This document shows positions 35,353-47,635 of a stretch of DNA of 64,000 nt, piece by piece (position 1 is the stretch's first letter; every line of letters starts with the position of its first letter). The notes beneath the pieces are model-generated. The model made no database searches, was not told the origin of the DNA, and saw nothing but the letters and a program-made list of their open reading frames with translations. The DNA lies in assembly GCA_015179125.1 (NCBI GenBank), contig WHVA01000476.1, positions 22,964 to 86,963 of the forward strand, given 5' to 3'. The position numbers and the translations under genes are program-made. This DNA is from Gautieria morchelliformis. Its lineage: Eukaryota > Basidiomycota > Agaricomycetes > Gomphales > Gomphaceae.

Positions 35353-35583
35353 AGTGGGAAGTCACTGTGCACCTATGAGCTATTATGAACACAAAATACT
35401 GCCTCATGTTTTAAAGATACAGTATGCCCAGTTGGCTGCCCACAACTTGTTTATTTTTAGTCGTGTGATTGAAGACCCCGTGGGAAATATATCGATGTCT
35501 GTTTTAGACAGATGCCGTCCAGTCCCACGCAGGTGCACCACTTCTTCCGTGACGCCTTTCACTGTAACTAAGTAATTGCCTAT

Positions 35584-36229
35584 ATGGCTGAGTCTACCTC
35601 GACGCCCGTCTTGCCCCCACTTTCACTCGAGATCAATACTCAGTTGATGGACAGTACAAATGTCTCGACTGCTCAACCGTCTCCCTCTCCAAGCAATCAA
35701 CTTCTTCCTTCAACAACCATGCCCGAGCTATCAATCACCTTTCTTTTGATATCTGGCCGTCGACGTACAATGTCGTTTGCTTCGTCTACTACTATTGGCA
35801 GGGTCAAGGAGCTCGTGTGGAATTCATGGCCTGCTGACTGGTCCGACGAGCGACCCCCTGCACCCAATTTCCTCAGGGTCTTATACTTGGGGAAGTTGTT
35901 ACAGGATGAGGAGGTGTTGGAGTGTGCGTTTTGGAATCGCTGTCTCGTTGTCCTTCTAAATTGACATGACCTCATCGCTAGCAACAATGCGCAACCCTTT
36001 CTCTCCCACAGGTCCTGGCGGCTCTTCGCTTCCATCGTCTACATCGCCTACTTCCTCTGCCGCACAGCCCTATTCTACAATATTTCACCTCTCCGTCCGT
36101 CCCGTGCCGCCTCCAAACGAGACCGACGACCTGAAAAAGAAGAAGCGACGCCTGGGCTCGTCATCGTCAGGCAGGACGGATGGCGATGTAGAGCAGGCAA
36201 GCTGCTGTGCATCGTGCATAATTTGTTGA
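35584..36229 (+). CDS. UBL3-like membrane-anchored ubiquitin-fold protein
   Basis: CDS is join(35584..35923, 36012..36229), 185 aa. The intron is 88 bp (gtgcgt donor, cccacag acceptor). A Ser/Thr/Pro-rich N-terminus of about 40 residues precedes a ubiquitin-like fold: ITFLLISGRRRTMSF, VKELVWNSWPADW, PNFLRVLYLGKLLQDEEVLE, then FHLSVRP after the intron. This pattern matches animal UBL3 and plant MUB proteins, which are not conjugated through a di-glycine but are lipid-anchored. Consistent with this, no GG end exists; the chain ends QASCCASCIIC, a CaaX-type box with extra cysteines for prenylation and possibly palmitoylation. Residue order and splice phase agree with the family. It starts 231 bp after eL20, same strand. 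Confidence 0.85.
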
Positions 36230-37227
36230 CCCAGGATCGGAGCCCGCTGTTGTGCATTTGGCCATGCGGACCGTTGTTCATCTGCGAATAGTTTGAGGTT
36301 CCCGCCGCTCCGTGTAGCGGTGACAGATGATGGGCTCATAGAGTCTCCGTGTGCAGGTGGTTAGTGGCCAGAGGATAATATGCTGATAAGGCACCTGAGC
36401 TTGCCCAGCTCAGGCACTGTGCGTCAAACTAACCTATCAGCTTGTTGCGTTGGATTCTAACCATACTTTCTCGGATCATTAGTTCTTCAGCAAAAATTAT
36501 CTTCTCGCCGGATCTTCACGTCATATACCACATCTCGGTTCAGGGGGTGAGAGCCAAATGTCCACTGTACTCGATCCTTGATATGTTTCCCCCGCACTCC
36601 GTCATTCGTTACGCTGTACAGGCCATCATAACCCCATGGTCACTGATGGCCGCGCTTTCAACTTTTTCACCATCAGTGGATATCTGCAATGCACGTTTAC
36701 CGTACGCAGTCACCGATGTTCACATAGGTACTCGACGTTTAGGGGCGGCTGGTCTCGTGAAGACATATGACGTTATGTGGCGTCCGGAAGCCTGTCTCAC
36801 CCCTCGTCACAAATATTTTCGACTTTCCTTCTGACTGCTGGCACCCCTGGTTCCAAACTCATACTGCACATCACCACTCACACCTTTTTCGTCATCACAA
36901 TCATTCATTCTATTTCGTATCGTATTATCTCAACCGGCGATTTGCATACGGTATTTCTTCCACGTGGATCTTTTGGGACGCTTTTCAATCGTTTTCATCT
37001 TATCTTACCTCTTGTGATATTTATCCCCGCATGCATTTCAATGATCATATTTATATCGATACTACGTATCATCACCGGGGAATTAAAAACAATGCAGCTT
37101 CATTGCAGCAACTTATCTATCAGTTACGACGGGCAACAGCCACCACCTTCGGGAGGGCACCCATATTATAAGTACCTTTACCCCGTGGAAATTTACGCTA
37201 GCTACAGTGAATCTCGTAAATGCGTGA
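36230..37227. other. Intergenic, no gene recognised
   Basis: Open frames at 36,442-36,834 and 36,767-37,171 have no motif or splice support. The region lies between two converging genes. Confidence 0.5.
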
Positions 37228-39130
37228 TCAATTGCCGGGGCCAGCTTCTTGGCTGGATGACTCGGCCTCTCGACGCACTGGCCTCAGTGGCAGTCGCCAA
37301 ATGTCCAGGTCCACCAGGAAGGTCCAATACCGGAGCCAGCTTCTTGGCTGGATGCCTCTCGGCGCACTGGCCGCAGCGGCAGGCTCCTTACGGGCCAAAT
37401 GTTTCTTGCGGTAGTTGTTATATCCAGGTCCTCCAGGAAGGAAGTGTAACTTCTCCTGCAAAGGATATAAGACGGAAGCAGGAAGCCTCACGTCTCCCGG
37501 GTGCAAGTCCTTTGCACCAGGACAGAGGCGTAGGAGACGAATGGCTAAGGCACCCAATGCAACGACGACGATTGAGATTGCAAAGTAACCTAACATTGCA
37601 ACGGGGAGAAATCCTGCAGCTTGGATGGCCATCCTCGACCCAGGGATAGGTCTGATACCCTGATTGTTTATCGTGGCGACAGAGATTCCAAGGAAAATAA
37701 ACCCAGCAACAAGGGGGACTCCAACCAACATCATGTATATCAGTAATCGGCTCTCCATCGACCCAGGAAACTCTGAGCGGATGATTCTTGTGAGCTGGCC
37801 ATGGTACGGAAGTGCGAATAGCTGCAAAGCCGTGCAGTCTATCACAACTATGAGGAAGCACGTAAATGCCCAAGAAATCAGGTCAAGACGGCCTCGCGCA
37901 GCACTGAAGAGGGTCGTGTATGTGATACCAGCGCCGAATGCTCCGACTACGCCTGCGGTACTAGTCGCTGTGCTCTCGGCATGTATGGCACGCTGAGAAG
38001 TATGGTCAGGACAGCCCATGGGACGACGTTTCTCATAAGCTGCCGAGGTACTTACATCGACTATAGCCTTCCTGTCGAAAAAACCGCTCTCAGGACGTCC
38101 TTCGGCCAATCCGGCTCTGTGTCGTAACGACTGACGGAGTTTAGCATTGGGAGTGCGAAGTTTGCTATGTATGTGATCGCATTCGGAGCGACTAGCTGCA
38201 CATTCTTCCTTCAGTGTTTTAATCTGTACCGAGCCCCCATGAGCTGCGCCGACACGCATACAAGTAGTGACATACCACATCCTCAACGGCTTTGCCCTTC
38301 GCAGTCAGCTTGAGATAGTCCTCGAGAAGTTGGTCAGCGTCATCAAATGATGTCGTCCCATCCTCTAAATACTTGACACGTCCTTCGGTCAACTTGGCTC
38401 GCTGTTCCCGGAGTGAGCGTGCCTAAGAGAAACTAATGAGCAATGCATCCCGAGCGTTCGTTGGGATCGACGGTACACTGTGGAGCAGGAAATCCAGTTC
38501 CTCCTCAAGCCTGAGCAGCTTCTCATTAGCCTCTTTATATGATGCTTCCAGAATATTGTTCGACGTAGGCTCTGCGACGTTTGGTGGTGTACTCATTGGT
38601 AGCACTGATGAACCGTCCTACCCCCAAAAGATTATTACTGATAGATCATTCAAGACCTGAAGACTTACTCTGGACCTTTTCTTGCGAGCCCCCGAACTGC
38701 TTGACGGCTGTGGCGTACTCATTGTACTCATTGGTAGCACTGATGAATCGTCCTACCACCTAATGATGATTACTGATAGATAATTCATGACCTGAAGACT
38801 TACTCTGGACCTTTCCTTGAGAGCCCCCGAACTGCTTGACGGCGACATCGATGGCTAACTTGAAGCTTGGCACTGCCCATAGTATTTTGTTTGTTCCAGG
38901 CTTTCCCCGGGGCGCCCAGAAGCAAATTTATCATAAAGCGTGTGACCGGCCCAATGGGTCAGAACGGCGTTGTTCCTTCGCTTTTTTGGTAGAGAAACTA
39001 GAGTCATCTTGTTTCACAAGTTGACACCTTTTCTCTTGCACTCACTTGTACTTGCGTGACTTCCTGTTTGACCAAATTACAGTGACGTGACTAAGTACGC
39101 AGATTCGTCGCACGACTCAAATATTGACTT
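37210..39130 (-). repeat. Tandem gene duplication, unit A
   Basis: Exons, introns and about 280 bp of upstream sequence match 40,380-42,235 in the same orientation. The upstream match includes the stretch agagtcatcttgtt and ends near cgcacgactcaa. Confidence 0.88.
37228..38848 (-). CDS. Coiled-coil/multi-pass membrane protein, paralogue A
   Basis: Proposed CDS is complement(join(37228..37992, 38056..38223, 38276..38422, 38477..38617, 38669..38752, 38804..38848)), 449 aa; every exon is a multiple of 3 and every intron is phase 0. Start MSPSSSSGALKERSR. Exons 1 and 2 are related by an old internal duplication (PSSSSGA..RSR in both). Residues about 45-195 form charged heptad-like helices (LRLEEELDFLL, LREQRAKLTEGRVKYLEDG, IKTLKEECAASRSEC). 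The last exon has three to four hydrophobic spans (about 209-226, 235-255, 275-298, 320-350; e.g. YMMLVGVPLVAGFIFLGIS). The C-terminus has an extra about 95-bp repeat. I do not recognise the family; it may be fungus-specific. Topology suggests a cytosolic coiled-coil head on a membrane anchor. Paralogue B lies 3 kb away. Confidence 0.75.
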
Positions 39131-40380
39131 TGAACGCCGACCATGTTGAAGGTGGTCTGCAGCGCTAGGCCTTGCTTTTATTCCAGCTTTACATGTTATA
39201 TAAGTATGTGGGATTTTGTCGGCTTTGCAATCATGGCTGACACCAGCAGAAATCATATTCCTACTGAGACCGGCTTCTTCGTCTTATTATTCTTGGCTGA
39301 TGATTTAATTCTCCGTGGCACTGATATTACAGTCCACATGTCCATGGCTTGGTGGGGTTATGACCATTGTTCTCTTGCTATCTGACCCGCTGGGGCTGGT
39401 GGTGGCGGAAATGGCTCTCCCCACCTTCCTAGTCCGGTGCATAACGTGGAACTTAGGGAAGAGTTAGTTTTGATCTATTTCTAAGTACGTCCATATATTG
39501 CGAGGGCACTCACTCCAGTGCCAGTAATTGGCAGCGCGCTCAATTCCGTTCAATTGGTCCCAGGCCATGCCTCTACCGTACTTGACCAACAAACAGTGGT
39601 GCTTAGAGTTGACCGGAGGTGCCAACGATCCCGACAACCTGTTTCAGCGGACATCATTATCCTAGGAACCAGGTCAACTTCTCAAAACAGTTGGTTTGCG
39701 CGTGTATTTTGGAATACATTATGGTCACGAGGAGATCGGGGTGTTGTGCCGTGAAGGTCTGATCCAGCGTCTGACTATGAACTGGCAATGTCTTCGACGC
39801 AATTGCTGTTGGAGTGGGCGGCCGTGTGGTAGGCGTGTGGGGAGTCGCCAAACCGGATCACTTCGCCCTCGCGCTGCTCTGGGCTGCCGGCTTTAGTTGT
39901 CTCTATAGCTGCTCTGGGCTAATATTGTCTATATGCTGCAGCTGATGACGGACGGTTTTCTGCTCACTGCACCGGCGATGGCTTTATGCACCTCAACAGG
40001 TGTGTCATATTTCGATCATGGTTTGATGTGCGCCGACCAGACCCCACGATCCCCTTGCACCCGCATGCACCGGCACAAGGCGACGATGAAGCATCGCAAC
40101 CGCTACGTCTTCTGTGTGGATAAAAACATATTTATTATAACCAATTTTTGGAGCCCGCCAGAATAAATATAGAACAGTTGAGCCTGATGGAAGGCCGAGC
40201 GAGGGTGCCCGGTTTGGAATGAGGACGTTTGCGCCGGGCATAGGGGGGTGTCTATACGGACTGCGCACATCCTGAACCCAAGTTGATATCGCGCAAGCCA
40301 GGTTCAAGCCTCCTATTTTCCCTTGGAGCACAAGTGCCCACAATACTGGGCTCAGGTGGCCTCCAATTTGGAACTCACAC
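39131..40380. other. Spacer between the tandem paralogues
   Basis: No supported gene. A frame at 39,143-39,385 is open for 80 codons but has no motif and no splice partner. Confidence 0.5.
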
Positions 40381-42235
40381 AGCTTGACGCTGGATCAAAT
40401 GCTGGAGCCAGCGCTGGATGACTCGGCCTCCTCCTTCCCACGGGCCAAATGTTTCCTGCGGTAGTTGATATATCCAGGTCCTCCAGGAAGGAAGTATAAC
40501 TTCTCCTGCAAAGGACGTACAGAGGAAGCGGGATGCCTCACGTCTCCCGGGTGCAAGTCCTTTGCGCCAGGGCGTTGAGGTAGGAGACGAATGGCTAAGG
40601 CGCCCAATGCAAGGACGACGATTGAGATGAGAATGTAACCCAGAATTGCAACGGGGAGATATCCTGCAGCTTGGATGGCCATCCTCGACCCAGGGTCGGG
40701 ACTGAGACCTTGGTTGTTCAGCGTGGCGACAGAAATTCCAAGGAAAATAAACCCAGCAACAAGGGGGACTCCAACCAACGTCATGTATATCAATAATCGG
40801 TTCTCCATCGACCCACGATGCTCCGCGCGGATGATTCTTGCGAGCTGGCCATGGTACGGAAGTGAGAATAGCCGCAAAGCCGTGCAGTTTATCACAACTA
40901 TGAGGAAGCACGTAAATGCCCAAGAAATTAGGTCAAGACTACCTCGCGAGGCACTGAAGAGGGTAGTGTACGTGATACCAGCACCGAATGCTCCGAATTC
41001 GGCTGCGGCACTAGTCGCTGTGCTCTCAGCATGTATGACCAGCTGAGAAATATGGTCAGGACAGCCGATGGAGACGACGTTTCTCCTAAGTCGCGGCAGA
41101 CGAAGTATTTACATCTGCTATAGCCTTCCTGTCGACAAAACCGCTCTCAGGACGTCCTTCGGCCAATCCGGCTCTGTGTCGTAACGACTGACGGAGTTTG
41201 GCACTAGGAGTGCGTATTTTGCTGAATATGAAATCGCATTCGGAGCGACTAGCTGCACATTCTTCCTTCAGTGTTTTAATCTGTGCCGATCCCCACATGA
41301 GCTGCGCCGACACGCATACAGGTAGCGACATACCACATCCTCAACGGCTTTGCCCTTCGCAGTCAACTTGAGATAGTCCTCGAGAAGTTGGTCAGCGTCA
41401 TCAATTGATGTCGTCCCATCCTCTAAATACTTGAGACGTCCTACGGTCAACGTGGCTCGCTGTTCCCGGAGTGAACGTGCCTAAGAGAAACTAATGAGCA
41501 ATGCCTCCCGAGCATTCGTTGGGATCGACGGTACACTGTAGAGCAGGACATCCAGCTCCTCCTCAAGCCTGAGCAGCTTCTCATCAGCCTCAATATATGA
41601 TGCTTCCAGAATATTGTTCGACGTAGGCTCTACGACGTTTTGTGGTGTACTCATTGGTAGCACTGATGAACCGTCCTACCCCCAAAAGATTATTACTGAT
41701 AAATAATTCATGACCTGAAGACTTACTCTGGACCTTTCGTTGCGAGCCCCCGAACTGCTTGACGGCTGTGGCGTACTCATTGTACTCATTGGTAGCACTG
41801 ATGAATCGTCCTACCACCAAATGATGATTACTGATAGATAATTCATGACCTGAAGACCTACTCTGGACCTTTGCTTGCGAGCCCCCGAACTGCTTGACGG
41901 CGACATCGGTGGCTAAGCCTGGCACTCCCCATATTATTATGCGCCAGGTATTATGTGCCAGGCTTCTTTCCCCGGGGGCGCCCAGACTCAGCAAAATTTA
42001 AAGCGTGTGACCCGGTGGGTCAGAACGGCGGCGTTGTTCCCTTTCGCTGCTTCATGCATTCGCTTTTTGGAAGAGAAATAGAGTCATCTTGTTCCACAAG
42101 TTGACACTGTTGTTCTCTTGCACTTGTGCGTAGAGATTGATTTCCTGTTTGACCAAATTACAGTCACGCGTGGTGACGTGACCAAGTAGTGCGCAGACTC
42201 GGATTCGTCGCACGACTCAATGACTTTGATCATGG
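40380..42235 (-). repeat. Tandem gene duplication, unit B
   Basis: Matches 37,210-39,130 (see there). Its upstream end runs directly into a Ty3 integrase fragment at about 42,235. Confidence 0.88.
40395..41906 (-). CDS. Coiled-coil/multi-pass membrane protein, paralogue B
   Basis: Proposed CDS is complement(join(40395..41042, 41113..41280, 41334..41480, 41535..41675, 41727..41810, 41862..41906)), 410 aa. Exon lengths of the first five exons equal those of paralogue A exactly (45, 84, 141, 147, 168) and all introns are phase 0, which strongly supports both models. The last exon is shorter because it lacks the C-terminal repeat of A. Membrane spans are conserved (LLIYMTLVGVPLVAGFIFLG, AGYLPVAILGYILISIVV), as is the motif RPGAKDLHPGDVRHPAS. 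The exon 1 donor is GTAGGT and the exon 5 donor GTAAAT, slightly weaker than in A. All frames are open, so both copies seem functional. The family is not recognised. Confidence 0.75.
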
Positions 42236-42484
42236 TCCAGACAGACCACAGGACCTTCCTATCGAGCGGTTTTCCCACTTGGTCACTCCATCTGTAACAC
42301 GGTGGACATGAGGAGCTTAGGTCCCATGAGCCATTGAAGTTCATGCCAGAAGCTAGATCAACACAAACTTGGAAGCTTGATCTGAGACTATGGAGTTGGG
42401 GACTCCATGAAGTCTGATCACTTCTTTGAGGAATAGCCAAGCTACTTCTTTGGCTGTCGCCCTCATCATTGTCAGGATGAGGTG
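42236..42484 (-). pseudogene. Ty3/gypsy family B integrase fragment
   Basis: The minus strand encodes AKEVAWLFLKEVIRLHGVPN followed by IVSDQASKF, matching the integrase core at 58,100-58,200. It is the continuation of the integrase block that ends at about 44,132, displaced by an insertion. Confidence 0.75.
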
Positions 42485-44131
42485 TGTTGTAAATCATGGT
42501 GCGCAAGCTGCTGCATACATATACGATGGGGGGTGAAGGGAACTAAGGAGAAATAGCTTCAAGCACCAGTTAAGGGATGAAGCGAGTCTGGGGCCAACAC
42601 AACGAGAAATGTGGCTTCAAAACAGCCAGCTACAATAGCACAATTGAAGTTTCTTACTGCCTAGATTGTTATTGTACAGTAGCTAGCTATTTAACTACTT
42701 GGAACGAAGCTATACTAAGATAGAAATGGAAAGGGGGTTGTGGAGCAAACAAGTGCCGCTGGTGCATGATGTTGTCAAGATTGGTTTTTAGGCGTTAATA
42801 TCGTGTATTAGTGAACACAGCGAATGCCCGAATAGCTTGTGCGAAGAAGTGTGCCGTTCAGCGAATAATGTGAACCAATAAATGTTCAGAAGGTAAGAGG
42901 GCTGCCCAAACAGAGCTCGCCCTATCTACAGTCATAGTGAAGTAGCCTGCAACACTTGATGATGTAGCATGCAAGGTGTCACGGAAAGGTTGTTTAAGCA
43001 GCAACAATCCTTTCGCGGGCGAAGGTGCTCCTTCGGAGCCCTTCACCGACAGCGCCGATAATAGTATGAAGGCTAAGGTAATGAAGGTGGAATACAAAAA
43101 CTCACCAGTGGTGCTTAAGTCCTCCTCTGGTTGAAGATAGAAATCTATAGGAGAGGGCTCAAGACAATGGTCACAGCGAGGTCAAGTTTTGCACAAGATA
43201 GATGTGTGATAATTGAACTGCGGAATATACATGCGAATGCAAACTACTTATACCGAATGCTCATATGATATCAGCGAATAGGAAAGAGGCCGTTATGAGG
43301 CAGGGTTGGATAGGGGTGCACAGTCAAAATACAAATAGATGAAACATATATTCAATAGAGGAAGGGAGGAGTGCGAACATGAAACAATGGGGGGGAAGAG
43401 GATAAAGGTACCCATGTAAGAAAACACGCCTTGAGACCTGCATCCACATTACCCTGCACAGGCTCTTTGTCTGCTGGGTTGATCCCACACAATCTACAGG
43501 TAGGATGTCCCCCAAATGCATTCTGGCCATATGAACACCTAAAGGGGTGGTGTCGGGAAGATGATGGGGCCAGTGATGAACCATCACGCCGGGTAAAGGA
43601 GGTCGATCGTGTTTGATGGTGTGCCTGCTGGCAAATGATGCGAGTAGTGAATGGTCGTTCAGCGAATGCGGCGAAGAGCGAATGGAGTGAACATAGGGGA
43701 GGAGTGGTGGAAGGAAAGGGCGAACTCAAGCAAACATGCAGGAGGAGCAGTGAAGGGAAAAATAGGGATAGCTGGGCAAGGGAAATAGACGGGTCATGAC
43801 AGATGTATGCACCGGTGCTGGAATATGTACCTTATCAGCTGACTGTGGAGCTGACTCTATACTACTGTGGAGCTAATATATGCATTCATCTTAGATCTGT
43901 GCCTCGAGTGGCCCCAGAACCCAGCTCAGGGTCAAAGGCACTGGATAGATATGCATGTGAGTGATAACACACGTGCACATGATAAGCTGTGCTGGTAGCA
44001 AGCATATGTCCCAGTGCACGTCCTGGAATGCACCAGGATTGTGTGTGGATGCAAGTATGGTGTCAGAAAGTTATTAGGACTTGGTTAGTGATGTTTATGA
44101 ATATAAAACTTGATTTTCCCTATTTATAACA
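42485..44131. mobile_element. LTR-type insertion splitting the family B integrase, itself holding LTR2-C
   Basis: Forward ends TGTTGTAAATC and TTTATAACA, which are inverted-like LTR ends. It separates two integrase pieces that are adjacent in the 51.7-62.5 kb element. The putative target duplications (AGGTG, ACATG) have decayed. Outside LTR2-C it holds 42,485-42,767 and 43,807-44,131, with no genes. Confidence 0.5.
42773..43801 (-). mobile_element. LTR2-C solo LTR
   Basis: 1,029 bp, minus orientation (forward TGTCAAGATTGG to GGGTCATGACA) with a perfect duplication GATGT at 42,768-42,772 and 43,802-43,806. Confidence 0.9.
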
Positions 44132-46400
44132 ACATGGATGTGCAATGTGAGTCGATCCATGATTACCATCAGGTAATCACAGCTGTTTGACTTGGGCAGG
44201 GGGGCCATAAAGTCGATTCCAACAGACTGCCATGGCCTGTCAGGTATGGGGAGGCTGTGTAGTAGGCCCTTGCCTTGGGCCGCTGGGTGCCAGTTTTGTT
44301 CATCTGGCACCTTGTGCATGAGATGCAGAAGGTCTCAATGTCAGGGCTCATGTCTTGCCACCAATATGATCTTTGAACATAATTCGAAGTCTTCATGTGG
44401 CCATAGTGGCCAACAATGTGGTGTACGTGATCGATTATTATTTCATTCAGCCTCCTTCCCCCTTGAAAAATCTTCCGGGGGATGGCAATAACATCTCTCT
44501 TGAGCTGATTTTTTGTCCAAATCAGCCCATCCTGGATGCCAAATCTTGGGTGGGCATCCAGGTGTGCCATGATCTTAGAGAACATGGTGTCCAGGTGGTA
44601 GGTGTTGTGTAGGACCTTTTGCACTCCATGTTTTCCTCGACATACATGCGCAATGGCATGCCATCATTGCTAGCAGCAATTACCTGAACATCATCATTGT
44701 CAATGTTCATTTAAGGCCCCCTTGATGAGGCTTCATTTAGTGCTTACTATGGTCCATGCCTCTGTCCTTTCCACAAGGCGAGTGGATCTCCTCAGGGCTG
44801 CTGTTCACAGCTCTATGTACCAGTTGGTGTAGTTCACCATCCAGGTCAAGGCGCACATCTGCATTTAAGAAGACATCCTCCGGATGACTGTGATCACTCA
44901 TATCACTCTTGTAGTAATGAGATAGACAGTCCACAACCTTGTTCTCAACACTATCAACATGTATAGTGATGAAGTTGAAGCAGGAGAGAAACTCCCACCA
45001 TATGACCTGTTGGTCAGATAGACTCTTCTGGGTCTTGAAATACTCAAGACCCATGTGGTCTGTGAACTTTACCCCTAGGAGCTTGTCCTCCCACTTCATG
45101 AGGGCCTCGAGCACAGTGATCATCTCGTACTCGTGGTTCCTGTAGTGTTGCTGGGCAAGATTGAACTTCTTTGACAAGAAGCCAGCTGGCCAACAGGTCT
45201 TCCAGCCAGGGCATTTAGATGGCACTAACACCTGCCTCCAAACTGTTGCTGATCACCCAAATTGTGTCTGGGTTTCTTGGGTCCACCCGGTTCATGATTG
45301 GTGCCTTGCAGGTGAGTGCCTTTAGGCACTTGTCAAGCAAGGGTGTCCATTCAAAGTATAATGTGACAGATATTGGATGAGACCAAGGAATTGCTGGGCA
45401 TCATTGAACATCTCCTCCACTTTCAGATGAATTTCATTTTGTCCACATCTGCGTGCACACGTTGGCCATTTATGATGGCCAAGGCACCCCATTTGCTCTG
45501 AACAGAGGACAGCTTTCTTCTTACTTAAGAAGAGGTATGGTGTTTGAGGGCACCTGGCAAAGGATATTGAAAGCCATAGACAAGGCGTCCATCTATGGTA
45601 TCGGTGTTCTCATAGGTAAATGAGCTTGAACGCAACATTATTTCTCCCCGAGCTACTCACTAATCCAGCTATCGATCAGACTTGCATTCCGCACCAGGAA
45701 AACAGAATTACATAGTCTGTCAAAGAATATGCAGAGGTGTTCCTTGTGCTCTTTAATCAAGTGCAAGAAGATAAAGATATTGTCCATGTATATATGGACA
45801 AAGCAACCTATGCAGTCGCAGAAGACTGCAGTCATCAGATATTGGAACATTGATGGTGCATTGCAGTCTCTCATCTGGATTACTTGGCTCCTGAACGTGC
45901 CAAGTATTGTAGCAAAGGCAGTCTTTGCTACATCATCTGGGTGGATCCAGCTCTGCTTATATGCCTCAGACATATCAAGCTTTGTTCGGTATTGGCAGCG
46001 TGCTATGTCACTGTGGATGATGTCCTGGTCTGGGAAGGGCATAAAATCCTTCACAGTGTTCTCATTCTGCTGGTGCTAGCTTGATCTCATGGTTGACCTC
46101 CCCTAGAGGGGGAGGTCAAGTGGAATGCCACTGACTAGGTCAGTGATCTTTTCTATCTATTCCTCATGTAGACAAGGAATGTCATCATCTGTGAGGATGA
46201 TGATGGTTAGTTTGGAGGCCATTAGGTGCTGCATGCATCTATTAGGTCCCATGGCATATGGGAGTGCCTTCTTCTTCCCCACCACTTTCATCATCACATG
46301 ACCCTACACATGTAGGGAGAGCATGAGGGTGAGTCATCATGTGACTCGTCCTCCTGGCTTCAGTGAGCCAGGGTGGACCGCCATCCAGAGGTGAGCCTAC

Positions 46401-46630
46401 TGTAAATGATCATTTACACACATTTCCCTTAAGGCAATGCGCACTACTGGTATATTAGCTAATGCTAGTGGGTCCTTGCAGACCCACTGTATAGTTCTTG
46501 CATGGGAACCACCTGGTGGTTCCCCATCTATCCTTTACCTTACACTGGCACTACGTAGCACCAGAATATCATATATCAGTTGAGTTTTGTTGCCCTTGTG
46601 ATCCAAGGTATTAAGATGACTATCTTTACA
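46401..46630 (+). mobile_element. Solo LTR related to the family B LTR
   Basis: 230 bp, TGTAAATGAT to TATCTTTACA, duplication CCTAC at 46,396-46,400 and 46,631-46,635. Shares blocks (cactgtatagtt, actacgtagca, cccttgtgat) with the 215-bp LTRs at 51,686 and 62,246. It splits the protease-RT junction of the decayed element. Confidence 0.88.
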
Positions 46631-47635
46631 CCTACTCACCTTCTGTGTCTGGCCCTCTTTCAATGACTTGTCATCCTCGAATGACACTTTGCCCATAGGG
46701 ATGATCTTGTTCCCTACACGGATTGTTCCTAGGCTGTAGAAGTCCAGGATTATGCCTAGTTTCCTCAGGAATAGCATCCAGAGGATCACATTGTAGTACT
46801 CTATGTTAGCAATGTCAAAGTACTTGTCATGAGTCTTATGACCAGATTTAATGGTTGTATTTGTTCTGTAATCAATTGTGGAATGACTCCCAATGCAGGC
46901 CAGTTGCAGTGCAATTGGCTGGTCCAGGGCAAAAGTCTTTATGCCCATGGCATGCATGAATTCAGGGGACAAGAGGACTCCTTTGCTCCCACCATCAAGG
47001 AGACAGTGGGCTTTCATGCCATTGATCTCCCAGTACCTGGAGAGGGTACAGTTCTCATTTCATGGCCATGCTGGCCATGAGTGATGCTTGCTCCAATGGT
47101 GATACATTGGCTCAGCTGCCTTGTCAGGGGCAGTCAATGTATGTGTAGCCATTACTTTGGTGGTTGCATCGTCATCCGGTGCAATTATGATCACACTGGA
47201 CCTGTAGGCAGTGTGATTATCCACCATCTCCTTGTCATAATATTGGGACAGTTCAGGCTCCCCTTCCTCAGTGTGAGTGTCTGCTTCATCTGGAGCCTCA
47301 TTGTTTTTAGGCTCGCCATCCCCCTCTTCATCAATTTGCTGAAGAGAGATGTGGCCAAGATCCATTTCCAGATCCTTGTCCTCGTCATGCCTCACGGCTG
47401 CTGTTTATATGCCAGACTTGCAGGTTGATCTGGTGGTCAACCCATTGGCTTTGGCAGGAAGCTTTGTTTTGTTGAGCTTCCTGTCACCTGAGGCTGTGTA
47501 GTCTCAGGCAGCCATCCAGATGGTGCTGGGTGGGGAGGCTGCAGGCATTGGAATGCAATGCTCCTTGGGAATGAGACAGGCCAAGCCAGGCCTGTCTGAG
47601 CCACTGGCTTGCTCACTACAAGCTGTGATGCACGG

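Noticed and set aside
36442-37649. Open frames between the UBL3-like gene and membrane-protein paralogue A
   Set aside because: Partly antisense to the last exon of paralogue A and without motifs or splice support.
39143-39385. 80-codon frame between the tandem membrane-protein genes
   Set aside because: No family resemblance and lies just outside the duplicated units; likely chance.
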